From Antedon mediterranea (taxonomy: Eukaryota > Echinodermata > Crinoidea > Comatulida > Antedonidae): DNA of 64,000 nucleotides. Below, in pieces: positions 26,676 through 39,600 of this stretch. A program made the translations under genes and the position numbers. The stretch spans positions 20,948,932-21,012,931 of the forward strand of contig NC_092679.1 of NCBI RefSeq assembly GCF_964355755.1, read 5' to 3'. The notes under the pieces are model-generated. The model searched no databases and had not been told where the DNA came from. It saw only the letters and a program-made list of their open reading frames with translations. Every line of letters starts with the position of its first letter. The first letter of the stretch is position 1.

Positions 26676-26801
26676 TAAGGTCTGTGTGTACACTGACATG
26701 ACTACGTCATATCACTACCATATTTGGGCATATTACTACTGTATTTGGGTACATCACACCTTTTTTGTCAAACTATTTTGACAGTGTAGACATGAGCTTT
26801 A
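26676..26801. mobile_element. Family-A miniature element
   Basis: Contains two CATATTTGGGCA-type core units and a clear right end (TTTTTTGTCAAAC, then AGTGTAGACATGAGCTTTA). The left end is diverged (GTCTGTGTGTACACTGACA). Confidence 0.7.
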
Positions 26802-27300
26802 GGTAGTCATTGAATTTCTCTTGACATCAATGATCTATATACCCACCATCAAATTGTTCACAACGTGTTTACAATATTTAATAATATAATAATGACTACA
26901 AATGTTGAAATAGTGCACGTAGGCACACCAATGTCCTCATAGTGATCATATGTTTTCATTTATCTGTTTTTGTATATCTCAGAACAAACATAATTTTATA
27001 TACAAAAATGATAGTAATTTAAGTAATTTTCCGCTAATGAATGAATGGATGAATCAAAGGTGAAATACTAACACTTTTTCCCGATTAATGTTTCTCCTCC
27101 ATGGGTCACGTCATGTCCTTGGCAGCCATTCATACTAAGTTGGAAATTGAGGTACGCATGCAGGTCATTAATTGAGTAAGTACCTGACCTGTGGTGGTGT
27201 AGTGCTTTACATTATTTTGATTTATTACCAATTCTATGTATGGATAAAACAGAAATAAAATGATTTGTAAACAAACCTATTGTATGTGTCGTATTCTTAA

Positions 27301-27446
27301 GCTCTGTCTACACTATCAAACTTAATGTGACAAAAATAATGTTATGTGCCCATAAAGGACATGATGATGTCATATAACTACCATATTTGGGTATATCACT
27401 ACCATATTTGGGCACATCAAACTAATTTTATAGTGTAGACAGAGCT
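27301..27446. mobile_element. Family-A miniature element, intact copy with TTAA flanks
   Basis: Both ends are well kept (GCTCTGTCTACACTATC on the left, ATAGTGTAGACAGAGCT on the right) and TTAA lies immediately outside each (27297-27300, 27447-27450). The core has two units of the 21-bp motif. The TTAA flanks suggest a TTAA-specific transposase such as piggyBac or Kolobok; the superfamily is not settled. Confidence 0.82.
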
Positions 27447-27711
27447 TTAAGTATTAAAGCGTTTGATTTAACTGAAGATAATGATACAATGAAATAATAT
27501 TGCTATTATCAGGATATATTTGGATATATGGGCTTACTTAAGATGTGGGCTCCTTTGTCTTTTGTTACCAAGATCGAAACACAAACTAATAAACATTCAA
27601 GTACTTACTGAGCTTTTTATATATCCTGTTTACAATTGTTTTCTTTTAATGGTTAATTAATTTGGTTGTATCAGGTATTTTACATTTCAAAGTTATTATT
27701 GTTATTTTTTA

Positions 27712-28010
27712 GAAATGTATTGTCCCCCAAAAACATGAAATATAAAGATTACTAAAGTCAGCCATTTTGCAGTCTTAATAAAGTTACTCACTTCTGTAGA
27801 AAAACAAACCAAACAAAAATAATTATTTCACTTATAAAAAGAGAAAAGAAACAGTTAATTTTAACCAAAAACATATTTTTTTCTTCAAATTTGATTTTTT
27901 TCAGGTAAATAATTTTTTTTTTCGATCCAGTTTTTAGTAAAATTCAATAACTGTTATGTAACATTAAAATGGCATATTCAACAAAAAAATTATTTAGGGA
28001 TACAATCCTT
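27712..28010. mobile_element. Family-B miniature element
   Basis: Left end GAAATGTATTGTCCCCCAAA and right end AGGGATACAATCCTT. Internal strings AAGATTACTAAAGTCAGCC and AAAATGGCATATTCAACAAA match the 44.5-kb and 56.9-kb copies, making this a useful empty-site reference for the nested insertion at 44.5 kb. Confidence 0.75.
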
Positions 28011-28029
28011 AAAATTATTATAGTATTAT

Positions 28030-28058
28030 ATAATAATAATAATAATAATAATAATATA
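28030..28058. repeat. TAA microsatellite
   Basis: About nine perfect AAT units directly after the 27.7-kb family-B element. Confidence 0.9.
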
Positions 28059-28756
28059 CTATTTGTTTCTGTTGCTTGTTAATTAGTTTTCCACAAATAA
28101 TACATATAATTTCTTAATAAATCATTAAATATTTATAATGTGGATGGTGGTCACAACATAGAGCAATAAAATGAGTAAAATCTAATGTTATAGCTCCATG
28201 GTCACAATAAGTCTAGAAGTAGACTTTAAGTAGATTCCACCATATACAGGTACACAATAGAATAAGATTATTATAATTAAATAAAAATAAAGGTAGAATA
28301 CTGCATACACATAACAATGATCCCGGATTCAGTAGACAATAACATTCATTTACCATAGTTCAAGAGAAACATAGTTCAATAACTGTAGTACTAAGAAACA
28401 AAAACTATGTTATAGTGCAATGATTGAAGAACATATAAAATAGAGGAAACCTAGGTTTATATTAGGTGTTTATGTTTGTTTGTGAACCGAAAGTCTTTCG
28501 TTTTTAATTGGGTTTTGTTCTTCGCTTTTCTGTTTATAATAATAATAAATAAATCACCGGTATTTCTACATAATACCTTTCACAACCTCGCTACTAAACT
28601 AGGAATGACATTTTATTTGGTTCAGAACGGTGGGAAAATCATGTGCTTTTTAAGGGTATGTTATGCAACATGGATTTCATTTAATCATTAAAATGGGAAA
28701 ATTTGTGAGAAAATCAATATGCACAAATTTAAACACACTTTAACATTTCTCATTCC

Positions 28757-28866
28757 ATATATGGACATAATGATGTCATATCACTACCATATTTGGTCAT
28801 ATCACTACCGTATTTGGGTACATCACACTTTTTTTGTCAACTTTTTTTACAGTGTAGACATGTATA
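28757..28866. mobile_element. Family-A miniature element, left-truncated
   Basis: Carries the GATGTCATATCACTACCATATTT core, written here as GATGTCATATCACTACC then ATATTTGG, twice. It ends TTTTTTTACAGTGTAGACATG. No left terminal repeat is visible. Confidence 0.65.
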
Positions 28867-30374
28867 TTTGAAGGAACTATTTTTGTACAGTATGAGAAAA
28901 TAGTTAATAGTTTTTGTGATCAATATTATATTTCCTCAATCTTCTCTAGGCCTAGTCTCTTCTTAGTAGGCCTACAAATTTACCAGGGCCAGTTTTATTT
29001 AATTTGGCCGCCAAGGGACGAAACAACAAACAAAACATTTATTCACATTGTAGATATTGAATGCATACAAGTATCAATGTCAATGTCTACTATTTTATTC
29101 AAATAATATATAATTTACATTAGTTGTGAAGGCTACAGAACGTCAAAGATCACACGCTAGCATACGGTTCAAAACAATCTGGTGAAACATGGCTTATTTT
29201 TTATTGTCAACGAACCTAAGAAAATAAACCCATTTCATAAAGGTAAAACTATAAAAGCTTAGTATTTTATTTTTATACTTATCATAATCCTGATCTATTG
29301 AATAGATAATAAAAGATAAATATAGGTAGACATCTTATTCGTAATTGCATTAAAAGTTTTGGTTGTAAAGGGAACAATAGAAACAATAAAAGAGAGTCTG
29401 GGCAAAGCTATCTATACCTGTAAAATATAAAGGCCATTCATTGTACTGGTCTAGTCTGGCTTATGATTAATGCAAGTTAAAACAACAATATTTATACCTA
29501 CATCCAGGGTTGGTAATAAACTTGTTTACATTGGCAGCAATATTAATAATATAAACGAAACTCTCTTAGGGGACAAGAATGGGTTTTACGTTTTTGTGTC
29601 AGTTTTGAATGACATCTATTTAATAAAAAATGCAAAGAATGCCAATGCCAGAAAGATTTTCTGTATTGAATAGACAATTTTAAAATATCTTTTTTACTGT
29701 ATTTAAATTTGGTTTCATTTTAAACCAATTTATTAACAAATATTTGCAGAAACAGATCTGGGAAAGAACTTGTTGCCTTCTTACTCCCTTAAAAAAATGT
29801 AAAAGGTAAGGAAGACCACAAAAGTAAAACTCACCTTCCACGAACCCCCTCCCCACCATCCAATCTTTTCTGTAAATCTGACTCCAGTTGTATTTAATTA
29901 AAGCATAGTTCTAATTCTAGGGTGTAAACACTGCTAAGTAATTGTCATTTATCATTTAAAGCACAATTATTATCATCCCAGTCCACTTGACGCTTTTCAT
30001 TTTCCGGTTTGGAGTCTTTTAAGTTGCCCTCGGACAATAGAGTCTCGTAAAAATTCATCATTTAACTGTAGGCAAATCTATAAATTTAATTTTATTGTGG
30101 TCAAAATTCAGTCAAGGCTAGAAAGTTACTAGCCATCATTTTAGTATAATTGAAGATACAAGTTATTTTTTTCTGTTGAACTTTCGCTTAACATGTAACT
30201 ACAATAAAACATTTGGTGCAATTCCTAAACACGTATTGTACCCTGAATTTTCATGAATTAATACCACCAAACTTACGAGTTAAGATGACTATAGCGAGGC
30301 ATTTAATAAAAAGGCAAACTGCCTTAAAATGTAAATGTGACATGTTTCGAGAAACTATTCTCATCATCAGAACA

Positions 30375-30701
30375 GTGAGTGAGTGGCCGAGCGGTTAAGA
30401 CAGTGGAACCGTAATCACGTAGCCATAACATCGGCAGGGGTTCGAGGCTCACTCACTCCATGGTTCTGGTGGTAGAACGAGTCTTCTTGGATAAGGACTA
30501 TAAACCGTAGGTCCAGTGTACACAACTTGCTCGTGTGCACTTTAAAGAACCTAGTACATCTTTCGAGATGAGTAGGGGGTTACCCCGGTGTATTAGTACA
30601 TCACAGCCACTGATCACCAACTGGGCCCTCTGGGAGATCAGTCTTTGACTGAAGAGGTCACCCAGTATAAAGATAAAACAAACAAACAAACAAACAAACA
30701 G
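30375..30701 (+). mobile_element. tRNA-Ser/Leu-like SINE with AAAC tail
   Basis: The head at about 30378-30459 is strikingly tRNA-like: GAGTGAG pairs perfectly with CTCACTC as a 7-bp acceptor stem, the A box is TGGCCGAGCGG and the B box is GGTTCGAGGCT, with a long variable region as in tRNA-Ser or tRNA-Leu. The body (AAACCGTAGGTCC, CACTTTAAAGAACC, GGGGGTTACCCCGGTG) is a central domain I believe is shared by SINEs of several marine animals. It ends in five AAAC repeats. Its internal promoter may be intact. Confidence 0.82.
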
Positions 30702-30999
30702 TAAATTTTGCTGTTAAAGTTTTAGAGAGCAGATAAATATCTTTAAAAATATGAGTTTGTTCAAAAGAATCCTTATCCAAGAAGAATTGTTTTACCACCA
30801 GAACAAATGGTGTGCTTCGAACATGTGCTAATTGTATAGCTATGGTCTGCAGCACTCCTCCACTCAATCACTTGGATTGAGTGCGTTCAGCATAGTCCCA
30901 ACATCACACTTCAATAACAACAAAGAAACGAAATCATTTTTTAAATAATTAATTTTATTCATTTTTTCACTACACCACATAATTCACCTTAATGAGACA

Positions 31000-33900
31000 G
31001 AAACAAAATATAACAAATCTAACAAACAGCTAAATGAACTATCTGGCAACTGTCCTGTTCATTATAAATAAGATTACTCATTCATTGTTTTACACGTATA
31101 ACATTCATTTAATGCCAGAAACCACACACATATGTGTTTGAACACTCACACTAACCCTCCCTCCCATATCCCATATCCCATTTGACTATAACATCATAAA
31201 GCAAACTTTTACGTTTTATCTAAAACAAATCAATTTATTCTTTTCGCATTATATTTATTGCGACTGAACGGTATTCACCAATTTAGACCGCAATATGGTT
31301 ATTTAAGCACCAGTGTAAATCAGAGAGGCAGACTGATTTAAAGTCCGTTTATAAACTGTACATTATATAATCCACATAGTGACCCAATGGCCAACAAAAA
31401 TAAAGCAAAATAAATAAGGACTCTATAGGCGATTATCTGAACAACAACAATGTTAACAATACAAAGGAATCTATGTTAATCTATAAAATAAACATATTTC
31501 TCAACATAAAAGAATCAATTCAGTGACTATTACTTTTAACAAAAACTTTGGTTACAAAAAAAAAGTTATTCCTGACAGACATTCACAAATAAAACATGAT
31601 TTTCGTTTAGTAATAAAACAAATATTTATCGAGAAAATATAGGTTCTGTATACTGTACTAAAAGTACAATAAACTAAAAAAAAACACTGTTCTTATCGAA
31701 ATAGGTGATTGCACAGTATAAAACATATAATAAAATGAGGAATTTTCTAATGCTTTATTACTTTTTAACATTGTTGAAAACTATTAGGGAAATGCCTATA
31801 CCCTATCTAGGCCTAAATACATCACAGTGTCTACCATTTAAAAATCATTTATACAAACAATGTTTTTTATTTTATACATATATTTTTTCTTTATTTGACA
31901 TCAAATAGATATGATTTTTAGGTGAAGTTGTTCAGGAATTTTTTATTAAAAAATACTCAAAAGGTATGCATTTTAACTATAGCACCTTTTCAGACTATTG
32001 ACTAATAACTATCCACAAGGAGACATTTTAACCTGCTCACTGACTAGAAAATGTTTTTATGATTTTTAAAGTTTTTCTTCTATTTAAATCAAAACGGCTT
32101 TGATTGTCTGGCATTTAATATTACAAAAAAATAAAATAGTAACATTAAAAACAGTAAAATTCACTAACAAATGATTTTTCAAAAGAGAACATAATGGAAC
32201 ATTTAGTTAGGCCCATAATCAGTTAAACCATTTTAAGTGCCATTATTTGACACTATACTGTGTTCAATCAATTGTCTAGGTACCTCTGCAACTAACCATG
32301 GTGCTGATTAAAATTCTAAATCAATTATCTTTTGTCAAAAAGAAAAAAATTAAAGATTTAAAATCAACAATCAATAAATATTGTTATACCTTATATAAGG
32401 TAGAAATGCATAATGCATAATAATGTCAATTATTTTTAAAATTTGTAATAAAAATCAATGAATTTTAAATAAATAAGTTGATTGTGTACTAAAATGCACA
32501 GGGCATTAAGTGTGACTAAATTTTTAGCAAAACATTAACAATAATTTTATTTTAGAACTGTTGAAGGGTTAAAAAATAGAATAAATATTTGGAAATAGCG
32601 ATAATTGTACATGACATGACATCTAATAAATAGTAAATATAACATTAAATAAATGTGAGTAGTGAAAACAATGTTAATTTTAGACAAAATACAGTCAATT
32701 CTACCAAAACATGACATGTCTGATTTATCAAAACTCGCTTAAAGCAAAAAGAAATCATATTAATTTTGTTATAAAAGTCAATAATTTTTCGTAAGTCTTA
32801 ACAAACCTAGGCAAATATCTAAACCGAGATTGGTTTGATAAATATGGCCAACATTTTTCACTTAAGTACTTATGAACTTAAGAAAAAACTAATAAATTCT
32901 CGCCCATTATTTGAAGTAAAGCTTGATTCCTCTCTAGTTTTTCAGGAAGCCTGGTAATGGGAGAGTTGACTGTACTGTATAGTATTTATTTAGAAAGTAC
33001 ATAATAAAGTAACAAATAAAAGGTTGTAAATCGTGCCTTGGCACATACATAAAATAATCTTCATCTTGCACAGTAATGAAATAAATAATTTTAAAAACTT
33101 TTTCCAAAAACATACAATTTTGTTTATGTACATGGGTAATCTTTATAACCCTGGTTTCTTCAAAGTATTTATCATTTTTAAATTAGTCAACAATTTCAGA
33201 AATATATTACAATCTTTTAAACAGGATATAGTTTATATTATTATTGGATAGATGTGCTAAGCCTTAGTACTGGTATGGGCGAGTAGGAATATTCAAAGGT
33301 TTTCTATCAATTTGCAACTTTTTCCTCACGTTGTCAAAAGCAAATTTGATTGCTATCAAAATTGCTTTAAACCAAGGAAAAATAATATCAATTAATAATT
33401 TATTTAATGAGATACAATAAGGACAACCGTACATTGGGTTTACTAACATATTGTAGAACATTTTTGCATATTTGAAGCCTTCTACGGACAAACTTTGTAC
33501 ACACACTGGGCTGTACATGCAGACAAGGGGGATTTTAAGCTTTTATACATCGTAGGTTTCACGATAGTCTGTACAATTTATGTGGTGTTATTGATTAAAA
33601 ATTATTCAAATATATTTATATTTTATCTCAAGGAATATTTCTACTTAACATTCTTTTAAATGGTCTTTAAGAACATTATATATTTTACAATGTTTACTAA
33701 AACTCCAGACAAAGGCTATAACACACCAACTAAATGATTGTTTAAGATTTTAGCTATATTTGATTAGTAATATAACTTGAAAATGTTATTTAAGTTGCAA
33801 CCATCAATAACTTATTAATATACCTTTAAAATAAACTTCCTAATGTTTGAGATCATTTCGTTTCTGGTAAAAAAGCTGCATTTTGGCATATTATTTCTAA

Positions 33901-34078
33901 AGTGTGAGTTGTCATTATTTAGAATAAATAAGCATAATGGAAAAATTAAAAGCTATTAAATAATAAATAAATTACTTAGAATAAGATTTACATTGCAAAT
34001 ATTAACAAAGGTGGTACTGGATATGAATCCAGTCTTTTTTCTTAATTTATTAAATCTAAAGATTAATACAAGATATTT
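31000..34078. other. Downstream flank or 3' UTR region of the Ikaros-like gene
   Basis: AT-rich sequence with many chance AATAAA signals on the minus strand and no supported reading frame. Part of it may be 3' UTR, since family members often have long ones, but the sequence alone does not fix a cleavage site. Confidence 0.3.
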
Positions 34079-35649
34079 CTATTTCTTGTGTAGACTTCTT
34101 GTTATGTGTGTTGCAAAGTCATACTTATCACAACAAATATGGCCACAAATGTTGCATTCGAAAGGATGGTTAACCCCATGGCAACCAAGATGGATGCCAA
34201 ACATAACATCATCTGAATATACCGTGTGACAATGTTTACACCGACGAACATCGTCCTGAGTTGCAGTATCCCGCGTCCCTGAGCTCGTGGCCATGTTGTA
34301 TTGTGTCGGTTCCGGTCGCATATCATTTCCAGAATCAAAACTTGATGTGCGCGATTTTGAGTCTGATTTCGGTGAGGCTTCGTCGGCTTGACTGTATATG
34401 GTAGCATTTACCGAATTGTATTGTGGACTCACGGGACTGGCGCTAGTCACGTACACACTTCGTGGGGAATCTTGTGTTTTCATGAGTAGGCCAGGCATTT
34501 GCATCAGTGGGCTGGATGTAGGACTAGTAGTGTTAAAATTTGGGCTACCTGGTCGGTTATAACTCGGAGACACACTTTGCGATGGTGAACCGGTAGATAT
34601 AGTTTCTGAGACTGCTGGGCTCAAACGAAGTGAACTAACATCTGCTACTATAACAGGCATTGTGGATTTATGTTCAGTACGGAATTCTGGCCTAGGAAAA
34701 TCTGGTCTTGGGAAACCAAAGACGGGAGAGAAAAATTCTGGCCTAATTGGGAAATGTGGGCCAGCGAGCTGGTGATGCGGAAAGATTCTTGGATTGTGGA
34801 GATGCGTTAACGTCGGTGGAAGGCGTTGTGGACCGTCTGTTAACAACGGACGCATAGAAATTGGAATGGGTCCTGGAAAGGTTACTGCAGGCACATCGAT
34901 TCTATCATCTCTGATCTTAAGCTCTTCCTCCATAGAAGACTTTATAACTTGCGGAATTCTAACAGACGCAGTTATGACGTCTTTGTGGCGCTGGCTTTGT
35001 AGATGGATATGATAACCCTGCGCACTTGTACTCATAAAACCACATGCATGGCACGTGTACGGATTTCCATTTGATACAGGAGTCGTAGGCATCACATGCT
35101 TTGCTTTCTTATGGCTGTCCATGGCCGTGAAAGAGGGAAATGTCATCCCGCAAATGTCGCATCGGTGAGTCCGCTGATGTGACTTCATGTGCATTATCAT
35201 ACGTTTCTGGCTTTGGTACGAGTTCCCGCAAATCACACACTTAAATTGATAGTTTGTAGCTTTACCAGGAGCATGGCGAGTTCGAAGATGCAGTTGAAGA
35301 TGATCTTTACGCGAAGATCTATACTCGCACAGCGGGCATTTAAAAGGTCGGTGACCGCTGTGAAGATTCATGTGCCTTCGCAAGCTCTGCTTTTTCGAAA
35401 ACTTCCTGTTACAGACTATACAAATAAAGTCTCGATCTGGGGCATGTTCTTCACTATGATGAAAATATTCTTGTTCATTTTCGGTTCGGAAATTGCACTG
35501 ACTGCACTGGAATAAGCCACGGTGAATCGTGTCCTCAATTCCATCTTCTCTTCTGTGAAGAGTATAATCGACTGCTTCATCGACAGTTTCGGGGCTTGAG
35601 TTGTTTTTAACAATAGCTGAGCCTCCTCCATTTTGTAAATTTGGATGAC
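34079..35649 (-). CDS. IKZF-like: Ikaros-family-like C2H2 zinc-finger transcription factor, large 3' coding exon
   Basis: Terminal exon of a nuclear DNA-binding protein, ending in TAG at 34079-34081. The open frame runs up to an ATG at 35662, but a TTTTTCAG acceptor at 35650-35657 shows the exon begins at 35649, so that ATG is intronic. In that 527-codon frame, fingers with C-x2-C-x12-H spacing have their first cysteines at residues 53, 81, 109, 142, 168 and 204. Two C-terminal fingers begin at C475 and C503. Fingers 2 and 3 are joined by HSGHRPF, like the Ikaros F2-F3 linker. The last pair contains GCHG, PFECNICG and THITR, and its final finger ends H-x5-H, as in the Ikaros dimerisation fingers. 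Residues about 230-470 are Pro/Ser-rich and probably disordered. By family knowledge the first block binds DNA and the last pair binds other family members. Vertebrate Ikaros has four N-terminal fingers; six are seen here, so the orthology class is unsure. An AATAAA on the minus strand at 34047-34052 could serve a very short 3' UTR. Confidence 0.93.
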
Positions 35650-36302
35650 CTGAAAAATACAAACAGAAATTTAGAAATTAATATTTAGTAATTAACAAGT
35701 TTGTGTTTTTTCAGGAAGAATGCTGTTGCTGCAGTAATTTTATAGGCTACTGCAGTTCAAAATTGATGGTATGCAGTACAGAGTAAAAGCTTTGTAATAT
35801 TCTAAAGAATATTTATATAAACAATATAATAACGGTAAACAATTAATAAGCAATGTTTATTATTGGCAAAATATAGGTTATATTAAATATAAACATTTAA
35901 TATAAAATACCAGACAAATTAAATGATTTATGCCGAATGAAAATACCAACAAAACATATTTCTTCAATAAACCCAACTTTAAAAGCTACTCAAGTGAAAA
36001 GACTGTTCAAGCGTTGACTAACATAATTCCCAGGTCCATACCTTTCATTTAATGTTGCGAAAAAGTCTAGAGAAATACCCAATTTAATTGACTATATTTG
36101 TAACTAATTGAAATAAACGATGGGGAAAAATGACCGATTGACCAGCGTGGGCAATAGATGTTGATCAATCATTTTAATTACAATGTATCTGCGTGATAAA
36201 TGCCGATTACAAAGTTTTTAAACTGAAAATATTATAAATGCCTTAAGTTTGAGTTCATTAAACGACCTACATTCTACAACACAAAACCTCAAAAGATCTT
36301 AC

Positions 36303-36351
36303 AAGGGATTATGGAACCTTTGACAGACAATTGAGCAGAAAATTTGTTCAT
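36303..36351 (-). CDS. IKZF-like: Possible third alternative first coding exon 1c of the Ikaros-like gene
   Basis: An ATG at 36349-36351 opens 16 codons (MNKFSAQLSVKGSIIP) plus one base before a T|GTAAGA donor at 36298-36302. The leftover T plus GT of the 35649 exon makes cysteine, so frame is kept. The intron would be only about 650 bp. About 190-220 bp upstream lies a locally GC- and CpG-richer patch (36460-36600) with a TATA box. Short upstream ATGs occur in the presumed 5' UTR, including one that opens an 11-codon frame at about 36498. Such phase matches arise by chance in one case of three and the ATG context is ordinary, so this is the weakest of the three starts. Confidence 0.28.
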
Positions 36352-36459
36352 TTATTCTTCAATAGAGCAGTATTAATAGTTAATCTATTCTCTAGAACAT
36401 GGCCGCAAAACTTTGTTTTCCTGACGTTTGATAATAAGATTTTTGGTGGTAAAAAAACA

Positions 36460-36600
36460 CATCAGAGCGCGTCGCTCGGAGCAGCAAGCATTGCCATAAA
36501 AGTATGCTAAGATTGTGCGCGTTTGCTGACGCGATTGTGGATAGAAAATCCCCTTGTGGTGTATGGGTTTATAAGGCTAAACCGACGGCTTTATTAGTCA
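36460..36600 (-). promoter_or_regulatory. Candidate proximal promoter of the Ikaros-like gene
   Basis: A GC- and CpG-rich island in AT-rich intronic DNA. It includes CTTATAAACC on the minus strand at 36566-36575, a good TATA box. Immediately downstream on the same strand is ACCACA (36557-36562), the core recognised by Runt-family factors, which act with Ikaros proteins in vertebrate blood cells. It lies about 900 bp upstream of the zinc-finger exon. Composition and motifs are seen; promoter function is inferred. A conserved enhancer is the main alternative. Confidence 0.3.
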
Positions 36601-39600
36601 TTAGTTAGAACCGAATCAAACAAAGATATAGATGCAAAACAATAAATATGATGGACGTACATACACTCTTATTTTACAGGCTTTTGAATCAGCCGATTGT
36701 TAACTAGCCTACTGGATTAAAGGAACTTTCTGACATTGTGTCAATTTACCATATATGGGTTTACAAAGACACCGACAAATTTCAATATCTCATCCGACGA
36801 CAAATGTTGTTACACAACCAAAATATATTACTATATACATAACATTTTGTATAGGTAATACATATTACAGGATTGACATATATTCAAACATCCTGTTTTT
36901 ATTAGATCATATTTTTCAAACTTAAATTTAAAGATCAGAATTTTATTATTTAGAAAATGATTCAAAGCATATTGGTATATTTATAGAATTATTTTATATA
37001 TATTATTTTTATTTTATTTTCTTTTTTTTTTACATAGTATACGGATTCTTACTATCAAAGTTTACGTGTAGGATGAATATTTATCAGACTTTTCACGCAT
37101 ATGATGTTTGAAATATGTGTTGTATACAAAACCTCTTTATAATATAAAATAAAAGACTCACCTAGGTGTATAAACATACCAAAAATTTTTATTAACAAAT
37201 TTATATTATAAATAAGGTAGCCTATTTATTACTCCAACACCTTTTGTTTTATATATCTGCAATCTACTTTTGACATGAACTTAATATTATCGTGTCATAC
37301 ACAGAATTGGTTAAAGACGGGATTTATAAATGCACTATTTACTTCATTTAAAAGATTAAATTACACAGGGATGTGTGTGTTTGTCAATATTATAGCTTTT
37401 TTAATTATTTTATAATCCACAGAACAATTGAATCAGAATATATAAACAGTGATGAAATAAGTTTTTGTAGAAGAATAATTATTGTTAAATATATTTTAAA
37501 CCGTATTATTATTATGCTAATGAAGGCAATATGAATTACATGCATTTAGTATAGGTTATTTTAACTTCGACCCATATTCTCAAACTCATTAACTTTTATC
37601 ATAATGTAAACATTCATTATATTCAAGAATTATTTTAAAACATAAACATAATGTACAGTATGTTACGTAAATGATTTATTATGTCGTAGGCAACATTCAT
37701 TGTTTATTATAAAGAAATTCAATATGCAAGAACAGATTAAAATGCCATTTTTTGGGGTAAAATAAATAGTATCATTATGTGCTAAACTAAATTTAACTTT
37801 AAAAAATGAACATTTTTTATTTTGTAAAGAAATTTAATCTCTGATAAATCACTAAAAATGTTTATTTTGATGTTTTAGGAGTAACAACACTTTGCCTGTA
37901 ACTTAATACAAACCAATTTATTTTTATACTCAATATATAGATTCTTCTCAGCTTCTCCCTAATTACAACATCCCATAAAAAATTCAATTCCCTCGAAATC
38001 GGGACTAAATTTGACGAAAGACTGTCTTTTGAAGCGAACTACAAAATAAATCTTAGAAGCAGGTTTGCTTTGATTTTTATCGCAGCAAATTCTCGACAAA
38101 GTACACGTAACATTTGAAATCAACGATTCTCTCCGGTTCAATGTACTTGCCGCAGCCTATTAGGCCGGTAGAGAATTCTACCTAATCACTAAGAATGACA
38201 AATTATGCACACTACTAGAAAAACCTAGGCAGATGGTATAGCCTATGTAATGTGTACAAACTGGCAGGAAGCCTATTGTTGCCTCAGTACAGAAGGCCAT
38301 ATGTTAGGGTGTTCTTAAGCAATCTCAATAAAGCAAAATTGTACCGAGGCTCATTAGTTTCACACTTTCAGGAAATCTATTGTGTATAAATGAAAAGGCC
38401 TGAAGGTGAATATGAGGCTCCTTCACATTCATCTTATGCAAAACACGCCGCTTGGGCTTTTGGATAATATAATAGTGTTAATGTTAATTAGGGCTGCAGT
38501 ACAAACCCAAATTTCCTTGTTCATTAACTAAAATACCGAAGGCAAAAGCATTATGCGACGGCGGTCAGCGTAAAGGATTTAATTGGTCTTTGAACTATTC
38601 TTATGATTATAGTCTTTTACGTAGATAAAAATATCGTAATGATGAGGAAAACGGGACAAATTATTCAGATCAGGTAGAAAGTGTAGAGAAAGGTTAAGGT
38701 TGTTTGACCTGTTTATCATTAAGTAATTCTGCTGTTTAAAAAGTACAAATACGAATCTTTATACATGCTTACATTATAATGAGATTATCAGATTTTATTA
38801 CAAAACACTATAAAAAAATATACCAATGATACATATTTCATTTATTACTTTAATGGTTATTTGCTGTATTATCATTACATGTTAATTAATCAGAAGCAAT
38901 ATATTCATTCATTCATTTATTCTCTTTTGTAATTTAAAATTCTACAAATTTATTTTAATACATAATTTTACAATGCAGATATCAGTTATTTATTATTTGT
39001 TAATATTTTTATTCTCAGTTATGGCGACTTTTTCTAATTCTCACAAATTTCCTGATCTTTATACTTTCTAAATTAATTAGTTAATTTTCAGTATCGCCCG
39101 GCGGTTTTAGAATTTATTGTGCCTGTTAATTTATTTTTTATATAATTTTTTTTTTAGTAAAATGTTTTAGGTATTTATGATTTTATGACAGTGATAAATT
39201 TAGAGATATCACTGTTTTAAAATAAATGTTTTTTTAAAGATTGTGAGCAGGTCAAGAAATAATTGGGTTAACTACAGGTGTAATCGTTTTTTTTATTACG
39301 GTAAAATATACCTTTTATTGACCATCAGCCAGTCATTCATCCCTATCATTGTATATTAATGACTGATCTACAATTGCAAAATATCGTCGTATAATCTTAC
39401 ATTTTCACGTAATTTAAAGAACACCCATGAGAAGTCATAGATATCCTAGTCAGGTTTATGATTATCGTCTATACCTTGATTATTTACACCTTTTCAGCGA
39501 ATCGTATTAACGTCGTGGATGCACTTTGATAGCGTTTACTGCAGCAGCCCACGTGAAACATTTGTGAATGCTTGGATACATAGTATTGGCGATTAAAACG

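Noticed and set aside
30378-30459. Functional tRNA gene
   Set aside because: The anticodon arm does not pair properly, the B box deviates and the sequence continues into a SINE body with an AAAC tail.
34102-35631. Other frames overlapping the zinc-finger exon on both strands
   Set aside because: Shadows of the real coding frame, with no domain content.
35650-35662. ATG at 35660-35662 as the protein start
   Set aside because: A TTTTTCAG acceptor lies between it and the first conserved-looking codons, and three upstream exons match the phase after the acceptor.
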